Both the position numbers and the translations under genes were made by a program. Shown piece by piece: positions 25,975 through 33,189 of a stretch of 64,000 nucleotides of DNA. Source of the DNA: Archangium gephyra (lineage in GTDB: Bacteria; Myxococcota; Myxococcia; Myxococcales; Myxococcaceae); NCBI RefSeq assembly GCF_001027285.1, contig NZ_CP011509.1, positions 2,550,501 through 2,614,500 of the forward strand, read 5' to 3'. Position 1 is the first letter of the stretch. Each line of letters opens with the position of its first letter. The notes beneath the pieces are model-generated. The model did no database searches, was not told the DNA's origin, and worked only from the letters and a program-made list of their open reading frames with translations.

Positions 25975-26136
25975 CTGGGATTTCCTTCGCTCGTGTATCG
26001 AGGCACGTGGAGGATGGGGGGAGCGGAGCGGGCGCCCGGCCTGGGAACGGCTTCCCGGCCCCCGGCGCTCCTCCAGCCATCAGACGGCACCTCATGGGCC
26101 GAGCGTGCTCCACGGCCCACGAGGCGCCAGCCGTTG

Positions 26137-26457
26137 CTAGGTGCCCGCCTTGGCGGCGGTCAGCAGCGAGATGAGCGCCGTGGGCAGGTCGCTCATGTTC
26201 ACCTTGGAGGTGGCCACGCTGTCGGCCGCGGTGTCCAGCGTGTAGAGCAGGCTCACGCCCTGCACCGTGGCCGCCTGGGCGGCCATGTTCATCTGCTGCT
26301 GGGCGGCCACCGCGTTCTGGAAAGACAGCCCCGTGGAGTGGGCCAGCGTCTGGTAGATGTGGCTGAGCGCCATCGCGGGGGAATCCCCCAGCACCTTGAC
26401 ATTCGCCTGGGTGACCGCGTCGGTGATCTGCCCGTTCACTGCGGTTGGAGTTGCCAT
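26137..26457 (-). CDS. RebB-family R-body protein
   Basis: 106 aa. NGQITDAVTQANVKVLGDSP, LSHIYQTLAHSTGLSFQNAV and SKVNMSDLPTALISLL make it a near copy of the 23703 product. First gene of the 26137-25633-25098 unit, with an ECF-type promoter at 26537-26562. Confidence 0.88.
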   Translation of the reverse strand: MATPTAVNGQITDAVTQANVKVLGDSPAMALSHIYQTLAHSTGLSFQNAVAAQQQMNMAAQAATVQGVSLLYTLDTAADSVATSKVNMSDLPTALISLLTAAKAGT

Positions 26458-26536
26458 CGTATCTGCTCCCTACGGTTGGGTGTGGATTGGTGCGGCGAGA
26501 GATGGCTCCGGAGAGGTTCGCGCCCACCGCTTTAAA

Positions 26537-26562
26537 GACGGGGAGCGGTCCACCTCTGTGAA
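26537..26562 (-). promoter_or_regulatory. ECF-type promoter for rebB set 26137-25098
   Basis: Minus strand: TTCACA (26562-26557), 16 nt, CGTC (26540-26537), 80 nt before the ATG. Confidence 0.65.
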
Positions 26563-26580
26563 GAGAGGGCCCGCCCGCTG

Positions 26581-27660
26581 TCACGGCGAGGAGGCGGCGC
26601 TCTTCGTCCCGCCCAGGCTCTGCCAGGACGACCAGGCCCCGCCGGGGGCCAGCTCCCAGATGTGCCAGAGCGCCCCGTCGGTTCCCTGGACGAAGACCTC
26701 CAGCCGCCCATCCGCGTTCTGCCCCACGGCGGCGGGGCCGACGAAGCTCCCCTCGAGCCCCATCCAGGGAGACCACCCGCCCGTGGCGGGGGACTGGCTG
26801 AGGTGCTGGAGCGTGCTGTCCGTGCCCTGGACGAAGGCCTGCAGCAGCCCGCTCGCCTCGCGTGCCACCGTGGGCGCCGCCCCGAGGGTGCCGCCCAGGT
26901 CCTCCCAGGAGGACCAGCCCCCGTTGGGGGCCGTCTGCCAGATGTGACAGAGCGTGCCGTCCGTGCTCTGCACGCACACCTCCAGCCGCCCGTCCGCGTT
27001 CTGCCCCACGGAAGGGGGGCCAAGCAGGCCCCCCTCCAGGCTCTGCCAGGAGGACCAGCCTCCGTTGGGGGCCGTCTGCCAGACATGCCAGAGCGCGCCG
27101 TCCTCCGCGCCTTGGGCGAAGACCTCCAACCGCCCGTCCGCGTTCTGCCCCACCGCTGGAGCGCCAGTCACGTTACCGCCCAGGCTCTGCCAGGAGGACC
27201 AGGCCCCATTGGGCGCGGTCTGCCAGAGCTGGAAGAGCGCGCCGTTCGCGCCCTGGACGAAGACCTCCAGCCGCCCGTCCGCGTTCTGCCCCACCGCCGG
27301 AGCGCTCAGAAAGCCGTCCCCGAAGGCCGTCAGCGGGGACCAGCCCCCATTGGGGCTCGTCTGCCAGAGCGTCCAGAGGCCACCGTCCGCGCCCTGGGCG
27401 AAAACCTCCAGCCGTCCATCCGCGTTGCGTCCCACCACCGGCGCGCTGATGAAGTCGCCCCCGAGGCGCTCCCAGGAGGACCAGCCCCCATTGGGGCTCG
27501 TCTGCCAGATGTGCCAGAGCTCCCCCTCCACGTTGCGGACGAAGACCTCCAGCCGTCCGTCCGCGTTGCGCCCCACCGCGGGAGCACTCCCGAGCGCGCT
27601 GGTGATGCCCAGGAAGGAAGAAAGCCCACCTCGGGTGTTGGATGCCGGCCGTGAAATCAT
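26581..27660 (-). CDS. seven-bladed beta-propeller lectin (PLL/tectonin-like)
   Basis: 359-aa protein composed of seven repeats of about 47 residues, each with the pattern P-x-VGQNADGRLEVF-V/A-QG-x-x-G-x-L-x-x-W-Q-x-x-PNG-x-W-SSW. The last strand (SSWQSLGG) completes blade one as a velcro closure. The repeat resembles the PLL/PHL fucose-binding propeller lectins of Photorhabdus and tectonin-type lectins. Blade 6 (TVAREASGLLQAFVQG) has lost the NADGRLEVF core and may be non-binding. There is no signal peptide. Promoter at 27714-27739. Confidence 0.85.
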   Translation of the reverse strand: MISRPASNTRGGLSSFLGITSALGSAPAVGRNADGRLEVFVRNVEGELWHIWQTSPNGGWSSWERLGGDFISAPVVGRNADGRLEVFAQGADGGLWTLWQTSPNGGWSPLTAFGDGFLSAPAVGQNADGRLEVFVQGANGALFQLWQTAPNGAWSSWQSLGGNVTGAPAVGQNADGRLEVFAQGAEDGALWHVWQTAPNGGWSSWQSLEGGLLGPPSVGQNADGRLEVCVQSTDGTLCHIWQTAPNGGWSSWEDLGGTLGAAPTVAREASGLLQAFVQGTDSTLQHLSQSPATGGWSPWMGLEGSFVGPAAVGQNADGRLEVFVQGTDGALWHIWELAPGGAWSSWQSLGGTKSAASSP

Positions 27661-27713
27661 TTGCTCTCCATGTTCGGTCCACCCCAGGGAAGCTCCTGGG
27701 GGCCGCACGGAGA

Positions 27714-27739
27714 GACGGCCGGAGGGCGCGGCTTGTGAA
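27714..27739 (-). promoter_or_regulatory. ECF-type promoter for the lectin gene
   Basis: Minus strand: TTCACA (27739-27734), 16 nt, CGTC (27717-27714), 54 nt before the ATG. Confidence 0.65.
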
Positions 27740-27766
27740 ACGAGCGGCCCCCGCCAGCGACCGCGC

Positions 27767-28207
27767 TCAGTCCTCTGAAGTCGAGGCGGAGCACTGGCGT
27801 TGGAAGACCCACTGGGCGAGCGCCGCTCCCATCCGGTCCGACTCCGCCTCCAGCGCGGGGTCCTTCACCACCGCGACCCCATGGCCAAAGGGGTGGTGTA
27901 CCCGTCCCGTCCGCTGCTGCACGACATGCGCGAGCTCGTGTCCCAGCAGGCGCACTCCGCGCGGCGTCTCCGGGTCGTATAGCCCCGGCGCGATGTAGAT
28001 GTGCGAGCCGCTGGTGAAGGCGAGGGCGTTGAGCTGCCGCACCCGAGCGCTCGTATGGACCCGGACCGCGGAGAAGTCCTCTCCGAAGAGCTTCTCCGCC
28101 GCCGCGCGGAGCCCGGGGGGCAGCGGCCGTCCACCTCGCGCGCTGGGGACATGCCGCTCGGGAAGCCTCAACTCCAGGCAGCGCCTCGCGTTCATGGAGG
28201 GAAGCAT
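27767..28207 (-). CDS. DUF4157 / eCIS-core-type metallopeptidase-like protein
   Basis: 146 aa. The DUF4157 domain covers nearly the whole protein: LPPGLRAAAEKLFGEDFSAV, VRVHTSA, ALAFTSGSHIYIAPG and the HExxH helix GHELAHVVQQR (His90, Glu91, His94). Such domains accompany extracellular contractile injection system cargo and other secreted toxins. This copy lacks any attached toxin domain. Its ATG abuts the stop of the 28208 gene, so the two are co-translated. Confidence 0.85.
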   Translation of the reverse strand: MLPSMNARRCLELRLPERHVPSARGGRPLPPGLRAAAEKLFGEDFSAVRVHTSARVRQLNALAFTSGSHIYIAPGLYDPETPRGVRLLGHELAHVVQQRTGRVHHPFGHGVAVVKDPALEAESDRMGAALAQWVFQRQCSASTSED

Positions 28208-29086
28208 TCAGCGCTCGAAGTAGGGCTGCAGCTTCGTCACCAGGAACGGGAACTGGCCGGTGACATCCACCGAGGTGTAGAAGCGGCTCTCCACCCCCGA
28301 CGGGTTCTCGTAGCGGAAGATGACGTCCACGATGCGGCGGGTGCCGCTCAGCTTCGAGTGTTGGACATCCACCCCGCGGAAGGCCAGCGTGTCCACCGTG
28401 AGCGAGCTCGTCTGGCTCCAGCGCAGCGTGTAGATGTCCGGGTAGTTGATGCTCACATAGTTGAGCGCCCGGGTCTCGTCCGTGTCGCCCGTGTTGGCGG
28501 CGAGCTGGAGCATGTCATTGAAGATGTTGCTCACCAGCAGCCGGAAGGTGGCCATGCTCTGGTCCTTGGCGGGACCCGCTGGCTGCTGCGTGATGAGGGC
28601 CGGCGGCGGCACGCTGTCGATGAAGGACCTGGCCGTGAAGTGGAACAGCCGGTTGACCATTGCCCCTGGGAGCCCTGCCTCTTCCCCCGCATACGCCGGC
28701 TCCTGGACTCCGATGACGACGTCGTATTCGATCTGCGTGGGATCATCGGGCTTGATGGCCTCGATCATCTCCTCCAGCTCTACCTGCGAGCGCGGCTTCA
28801 AGAAGTAGGTGGCCACGTTCTCGACCTGGAGCACCCAGGCCATCTCGCGCGCGAGGAAGATGTTCTCCTTGCGGCTCAGGACGTTGTAGAGGCGCTGGGG
28901 CTCCGTCGGCACCTGCATGTCCGCCGGAGTGAGGAGTTGCAGGTACTCCTTCTCCACGTCCCTGCTGGAGAAGTTCGCACTGAGCTGGCCAATGGCGTAG
29001 ACGTAGCCGAAGGGAGCCTCCAGCTCCGAGAACTGCACGACGGGGGCTGACCGGGGCGCGACGAGGGTAGTGGCGTTCTTTTGCAT
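28208..29086 (-). CDS. PatG C-terminal-domain-like protein
   Basis: 292 aa. Segments EAPFGYVYAIGQLSANFSSR, VEKEYLQLL, NIFLAREMAWVLQVENVATY and VDVTGQFPFLVTKLQPYFER match my recollection of the stand-alone C-terminal domain of the cyanobactin maturase PatG. That domain also occurs in myxobacteria outside cyanobactin clusters. It carries no subtilase catalytic motif, so it is not a peptidase. Assignment is from memory. It lies in an operon with the GNAT-like gene upstream and the DUF4157 gene downstream. Confidence 0.6.
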   Translation of the reverse strand: MQKNATTLVAPRSAPVVQFSELEAPFGYVYAIGQLSANFSSRDVEKEYLQLLTPADMQVPTEPQRLYNVLSRKENIFLAREMAWVLQVENVATYFLKPRSQVELEEMIEAIKPDDPTQIEYDVVIGVQEPAYAGEEAGLPGAMVNRLFHFTARSFIDSVPPPALITQQPAGPAKDQSMATFRLLVSNIFNDMLQLAANTGDTDETRALNYVSINYPDIYTLRWSQTSSLTVDTLAFRGVDVQHSKLSGTRRIVDVIFRYENPSGVESRFYTSVDVTGQFPFLVTKLQPYFER

Positions 29087-29094
29087 GTGTCCTC

Positions 29095-29742
29095 TCAGGG
29101 GGTAGGCCGTACCGGGGTGGGGACGGGCACGGTACGGAAGGTGAATCGCAAGGGGCTCGTGGCCCGGGTGCCGAGCAGCGCCCGGAGCCGTGGCATCACG
29201 CGGCTGGCATGCGCCTCGAGACGGGGCCGTCCGTGGGGCCCTTCGCCCATGGGGTGGAAGCCGAGCTTCCGGTACCAGCGCAGGAGCCGGCCCGAGCCCT
29301 GGTCATCCGCCTCGAGCCAGGCCCGGGGACGACCCCACCGGGCCCCGAGCCGCAGCGACTCGGCGAGCAGGTACCCGCCGAGGTCACGGCCCCGAAATGG
29401 CTCGCGCACCAGGAGGTTGCTGAGGTGGATGGCATCCGGACCACTCGGGCTCACGCGCACCCTGCCCAGCAGACCGCGCTCGGGAGCCTCACACAGCAGG
29501 TCCACCGCCATCGGGGCCACGCCCCTCCCGGTGGAGGAGACGCTCCCGCCGGGGCTGCCTCCAGGCGGGGAGCCCAGGGACTGCAGGGCCGTCATGGGCG
29601 GGAGTCCCCTGCCTCGAGGCGGGAGCGGGGCGGTCGGTGAGGGCCGCGGAGTCGAGGGCGCCTCGGAGCCCCGTCCGGGCACCGGCGCGGGCCGCGAGCC
29701 CGGGCTGCTGCGAGGCTGCTGTGAGGAGTGTTTGAGCCACAT
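29095..29742 (-). CDS. GNAT-like acetyltransferase with Pro-rich N-terminus
   Basis: The C-terminal 150 residues read as a GNAT fold: HLSNLLVREPFRGRDLGGYL with the acetyl-CoA loop R-G-x-D-L-G, then WLEADDQGSGRLLRWYRKLG ending in the typical YxxxGF (YRKLGFHPMG). The N-terminal part is Pro/Ser/Gly-rich. The start is uncertain: ATG 29742 is used, and GTG 29775 or ATG 29595 are possible. Another frame from 29791 (MATGERRTVSETRTHVAQTL) looks more protein-like for the first 60 residues, so a frame break near 29600 cannot be excluded. Its promoter is at 29825-29850. Confidence 0.55.
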   Translation of the reverse strand: MWLKHSSQQPRSSPGSRPAPVPGRGSEAPSTPRPSPTAPLPPRGRGLPPMTALQSLGSPPGGSPGGSVSSTGRGVAPMAVDLLCEAPERGLLGRVRVSPSGPDAIHLSNLLVREPFRGRDLGGYLLAESLRLGARWGRPRAWLEADDQGSGRLLRWYRKLGFHPMGEGPHGRPRLEAHASRVMPRLRALLGTRATSPLRFTFRTVPVPTPVRPTP

Positions 29743-29824
29743 GAGTGCGAGTCTCAGAAACAGTGCGTCGTTCACCGGTGGCCATCCCCAAGGTCTTGCT
29801 CCAGCTCCCGGCTCTTCCTTTCGA

Positions 29825-29850
29825 GACGGAGGAACCGCGCCCGCTGTGAA
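29825..29850 (-). promoter_or_regulatory. ECF-type promoter for GNAT-PatG_C-DUF4157 operon
   Basis: Minus strand: TTCACA (29850-29845), 16 nt, CGTC (29828-29825). Confidence 0.65.
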
Positions 29851-30028
29851 TCTCAATGAAATGCGGATGGGCGCCAGTGGAACTTACGGCGCCGAGGGCG
29901 CCGTCTGGCTGGCGAGACTCTGGGCCTCGTGCTGCAACCGCTCAAGGTCTGAACCACCCTCTCATTTTCGCAATCACCCGAAATCACCGGGGATTTTCAC
30001 ACCCAGCTGATTTGAAAATCCTTGAAAA

Positions 30029-30715
30029 TCATGGGGCTTTGTCGGAACCAGGGAGTGGTTGAAGCTCGAAGTCGTTGTCACTGCCGGTGTTGCTGCCGTG
30101 GGCGGACTTACTGGTCATGAGAAGCGGGAGAATGGGCCACCCAACACTGCCAAGAAGGTTGAGCGCCGTTCCAATTCCATACACCGCGGCACGGGAGAAT
30201 TCTTTTCGATGCAAGCTAAGGATACAGTCCAAAGAGAAGTGTAGTGCTTCGCGGAGGTGCGCGCCGCTCTGCGTCATGGCGCCGCCATGCACCTGTGACA
30301 AATTCCCCATGATGCTGTCGTAGGCATGCCCCGAGAGTGGGAATTGCTGCCACTTCAAGAAAGCATTCACTGGGCCTACCAACGATGCATAAAGGCTGGG
30401 ATTATACAACGCCTGCATGCCAATCTGCCGCCGCATCTCCTCGGAAGTCTGTGGCAGAAACCCTCTGAAGGATTTGCCAAACAGCGCCAACTCCATCATT
30501 CGCTGGAGCCCTTCATAGGACAGTTCATCCCCTTTGCGGTCGCTCCCCTCGTCGCTCTCCATTGCCTGTATTGCTTGCGACCCGGTCCTCCGGGTGCGCC
30601 AACGCGCCGAGGTGTTGTCCGAAGAGCGCAGTCCCTGTCTCCGTCGCGACGTACGCCCCAGGCTCATCGGAGAGGTCGGCACCAGTGACTGACTCGCTCG
30701 CATCGTAGGAAGCAT
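30029..30715 (-). CDS. unknown protein of the sigma regulon
   Basis: 228 aa from ATG 30715 with GAAGGAG before it. The N-terminal 50 residues are basic and Ser/Arg-rich. The rest is mostly helical, with a hydrophobic segment near residues 185-200 (LNLLGSVGWPILPLLM). Lower GC and atypical codons suggest recent acquisition. I recognise no family; possible membrane association. Its inclusion with the R-body genes rests on the promoter at 30738-30763. Confidence 0.65.
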   Translation of the reverse strand: MLPTMRASQSLVPTSPMSLGRTSRRRQGLRSSDNTSARWRTRRTGSQAIQAMESDEGSDRKGDELSYEGLQRMMELALFGKSFRGFLPQTSEEMRRQIGMQALYNPSLYASLVGPVNAFLKWQQFPLSGHAYDSIMGNLSQVHGGAMTQSGAHLREALHFSLDCILSLHRKEFSRAAVYGIGTALNLLGSVGWPILPLLMTSKSAHGSNTGSDNDFELQPLPGSDKAP

Positions 30716-30737
30716 GTCGTTTCTCCTTCAAAAGGAG

Positions 30738-30763
30738 GACGCACGAGCCGTGCTCGGTGTGAA
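30738..30763 (-). promoter_or_regulatory. ECF-type promoter for 30029 gene
   Basis: Minus strand: TTCACA (30763-30758), 16 nt, CGTC (30741-30738), 22 nt before the ATG. Confidence 0.65.
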
Positions 30764-30790
30764 AAGCGGAGCGGGTCCGGAGGAATCGAG

Positions 30791-30816
30791 CTCACAGCCG
30801 CCTGCCCTCGGCCGTC
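30791..30816 (+). promoter_or_regulatory. ECF-type promoter variant for 30851 gene
   Basis: Plus strand: CTCACA (30791-30796), 16 nt, CGTC (30813-30816), 34 nt before the ATG. It differs from consensus at the first -35 base. Confidence 0.5.
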
Positions 30817-30850
30817 TGCTGGAGGTGGAAGCTCCCACACCGAGGTCACC

Positions 30851-31380
30851 ATGGTCCGAGACACCCCCCGACTGCTTCACCCTTCCTCCAGCGCACCTGG
30901 GCGCGTTGGGCGGCCCTGTCACTCAGCCTCTGTGTGGCGGGGCTGGCTCCCGCGGCGAGGGCCCAGGACAGCAAGATCGCCTGCCAGCTCGGCACCCGGT
31001 CGCTGACCTTCTCCTCCTCGGCGCAAGACGTCATGCGGGGAGGTTGGGTCATCGGGGTCTCCGTGCAGAACGCCGGCGGTCCCTCCTCGCCAGCTCCGGT
31101 GCAGCACGTGACGGTCGACACCGGCTCCGCGGTGCTCGCCATTCCCATGCCCCTCATCCGCAACCCGGAACCCATCAGGTCCCAGAAGGACCAGCCTCAA
31201 CCGGCCGCCACCCGATGTGTCACCTGCTCGAGCAGCGGCAACATGCTGGTCGGAGATTGGGTCTGGGCGGCGGTCTCGTTCTTCGACGGCAACGCGCCGC
31301 GAGGGACGGCGCAGCGGCTGCCCGTGCTCGGGGTGCGCTACGCCTGCTCCCCCAAGCAGGAGCGGCGGAGAGGAGAGTGA
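30851..31380 (+). CDS. exported protein of unknown function with probable 1-nt frame break
   Basis: From 30934 an open frame encodes a secreted-type protein (GLAPAARAQ cleavage region, then DSKIACQLGTRSLTFSSSAQ). The natural signal peptide (TWARWAALSLSLCVAGLAPA) lies upstream without a start codon. The only ATG with a ribosome site (GAGG before 30851) is one nt out of frame. A C6 run at 30864-30869 could be C7; that would join them into about 176 aa starting MVRDTPPTASPF. Four Cys (C...C..C...C) are in the mature part. No family is recognised. Confidence 0.55.
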
Positions 31381-31399
31381 AGCGCGCCCAGGAAGGAGC

Positions 31400-31640
31400 A
31401 GAGGCGGCGAGCGTGGCACCGGAGGCAGGGGAGAGGCAGGAGCGGAGGAAGGAGAGGAGGCCGCCAGGAGACTTTGGCGGGCTGCTGCGCAGGACAAACG
31501 CGGTGGACGGGCTTCACCAGCGGCAGGAGTGGAGGCAGGTGGCGGGTGGTGGCGGGCCGTGAAGCAAGCCAGAGGGGTGGGCGCGATTGTGGAGCACCTG
31601 GGACGGCCCCCGGCAGGTGCGAGCCTGAGCCCGCGCGAGC
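31400..31640 (+). mobile_element. IS91-like transposase relic
   Basis: Contains the 145-nt block shared with 18766. It then continues into VGAIVEHLGRPPAG, which matches the VRAILEHLGLP tail of IS91-type transposases in the same direction. Frames are broken throughout. Confidence 0.55.
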
Positions 31641-31765
31641 GCCACCCCAGGAAGAAGGGCCCCCTGTGTCAGGGACGCGGGCGTCTGGGGCCGCGTGACT
31701 GCTCGAGGCTCAGCACCACGCCTGCTGGGGAGACCCCCTGCGCTGCAGCCAGCAGTAGCGGGCTG

Positions 31766-31855
31766 CGTGGGCAGTGCCAGGTGCCGCGGAATGGCGCGCG
31801 GCGTTGGGTGCGTCAGGTACGTCAACACCCTGCGCCTGCCTCCACACCAGGCACA
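31766..31855 (-). mobile_element. IS91-like transposase relic, opposite orientation
   Basis: Minus strand reads CAWCGGRRRVLTYLTHPTPR followed by AIPRHLALPT, a diverged copy of the CPRCGGRRRVL...AIL.HLGLPT tail. It faces the relic at 31400, so two insertions collided here. The surrounding 31381-31959 holds no gene. Confidence 0.55.
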
Positions 31856-31959
31856 GGTGATGGGAGGTGAAGGTTCGTCTCCAGGCCGAGTGCAGCAAGG
31901 CGCATGCGAAGACGAAGCAGGCCAGCTCGCGCAAGACGGGGAGAGGACTGCTTCGATAA

Positions 31960-32556
31960 TCAATATGCCGACTTCACCATGTGACCTGTGAGGCTGTACA
32001 CATCCAGGCGACGTTTGAAGCCACTCTGGCTCGTGGTGTACGTCTGAATGTAGTCGCCTTCTTGCAAGAAGAGCGCAACGGTATGGGTGCCGGTACTCCG
32101 CTCGTTGTCAACAGTCTGCCCGGCCCAAGCAGAGCCCCTGCTGACACCGTTTTGATGGATCGATACGAACACGTCGTCGTGCGTGCCACCGTCGGTGGCG
32201 CCTCTTACGAAAGAGACAGTAAAGACATACAGGCCCGTACAGGGTGCACTGAACGTTCCTCCTCCGCTCACCCACCCCCCACCCAGATTGGTGACAGTGC
32301 TCTGATACCCCAGGAGTGTGGCCCCTCCTTGCGAGATATGGTTACTCCCGCTCACACTGAAGGCAACCATGCGATCCGCGGGACAAAGCCCGGTCGCTTG
32401 GAACCCCGAGCCGAGCGCAGGATCCGCGCGCAGGTAGTCCTTGACCACATTGGATTCCGGCTCCGCCCCTTCTGCCCTGGCCTCTTCTCCGAGCAAAACC
32501 GCCACCAAGAGACAGGTGAGCCAGCCCCATATCGTCATCCTGCCAGGTCGCTGCAT
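31960..32556 (-). CDS. secreted C1q/TNF-like domain protein
   Basis: 198 aa with a signal peptide (WGWLTCLLVAVLLGEEARA) and GGAGG five nt before the ATG. After a short linker, residues 65-195 resemble the C1q jelly-roll. Segments are VAFSVSGSNHISQGG, GGGTFSAPCTGLYVFTVSFV, SIHQNGVSRGSAW and TVALFLQEGDYIQTYT, ending YSLTGHMV. The order (VAFS, G.F.AP..G.Y.F, NG, L.L..GD) is diagnostic of C1q domains. Bacterial C1q proteins are known but uncommon; likely a trimeric adhesion or ligand-binding module. Confidence 0.7.
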   Translation of the reverse strand: MQRPGRMTIWGWLTCLLVAVLLGEEARAEGAEPESNVVKDYLRADPALGSGFQATGLCPADRMVAFSVSGSNHISQGGATLLGYQSTVTNLGGGWVSGGGTFSAPCTGLYVFTVSFVRGATDGGTHDDVFVSIHQNGVSRGSAWAGQTVDNERSTGTHTVALFLQEGDYIQTYTTSQSGFKRRLDVYSLTGHMVKSAY

Positions 32557-32722
32557 TTTATCCTCCGAGCGAGAGTACGACCGCACTCATGGTAGGCAAA
32601 TCATTCAATTCGGGAATGGTAGTATGTTTATCTGGTTTTATGTCTGAACAATAAGCCACTGGTAGTGGCGACGGGTTGGCAATCCCTGCCCTGGAAGAGT
32701 CGGCTCAGCAACCTCTCGGCCC

Positions 32723-32798
32723 GGCGAAGGTGTCGGCGCGAAGGTGTCAAAGGACTCGTTCCGGGCGGCGCGAAGGTGTCAAAGGACTCGTTCCGGGC
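32723..32798 (+). repeat. REP-like repeats, tandem
   Basis: GCGAAGGTGTCGG followed by two copies of GCGAAGGTGTCAAAGGACTC-GTTCCGGGC (32739-32766 and 32770-32798). The rest of 32557-33189 shows no gene. Confidence 0.65.
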
Positions 32799-33028
32799 TG
32801 GTGCAGGGGCAGTGCAGCCCCTTGGGGCGCCCCCGCTCTCGCCTTTCTCCAAGCAGCGGCGACTCCGGCTGCTCGAGTCTCTTGGCGACGGCCGCCGCAG
32901 CGCGCCCTGGTAGGCTGCGGCCTCAATGCTGAACGAATCCGCCGGACGCGTCGCCCAGGCCGTGAGTCCGCCCTCGCACAGGGGCGCACGCCCGAGGGCC
33001 TCCATGTGGGGTACACGGACATGCGCCG

Positions 33029-33189
33029 GGAAGGTGTCAAAGGATTCGAAACGCAGGATTCGAAACGCGGGACTCAAGCGACAGAACAAGACTCGGTATG
33101 GACGGGGGACCCCACCGGTCCCCGAATTATTCCGAGGACTTGAGGCTGGCGCGCCAGGTGCATCCGGACTGGTGACTCGTGCGTAGGGG
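33029..33189 (+). mobile_element. left end of second RAYT element
   Basis: One full repeat GGAAGGTGTCAAAGGATTCG (33029-33048), then a partial unit ending GATTCGAAA, then the same leader of about 125 nt and GGGGACC/GGTCCCC hairpin found before the first RAYT. Confidence 0.6.

Noticed and set aside
27767..28207. Contractile injection system in this window
   Set aside because: A DUF4157 protein alone is present; no sheath, tube, baseplate or AAA ATPase genes are seen.
28208..29086. Cyanobactin (RiPP) gene cluster because of the PatG-like protein
   Set aside because: No PatA-type protease, precursor peptide or YcaO enzyme is nearby, and the protein lacks the protease domain.
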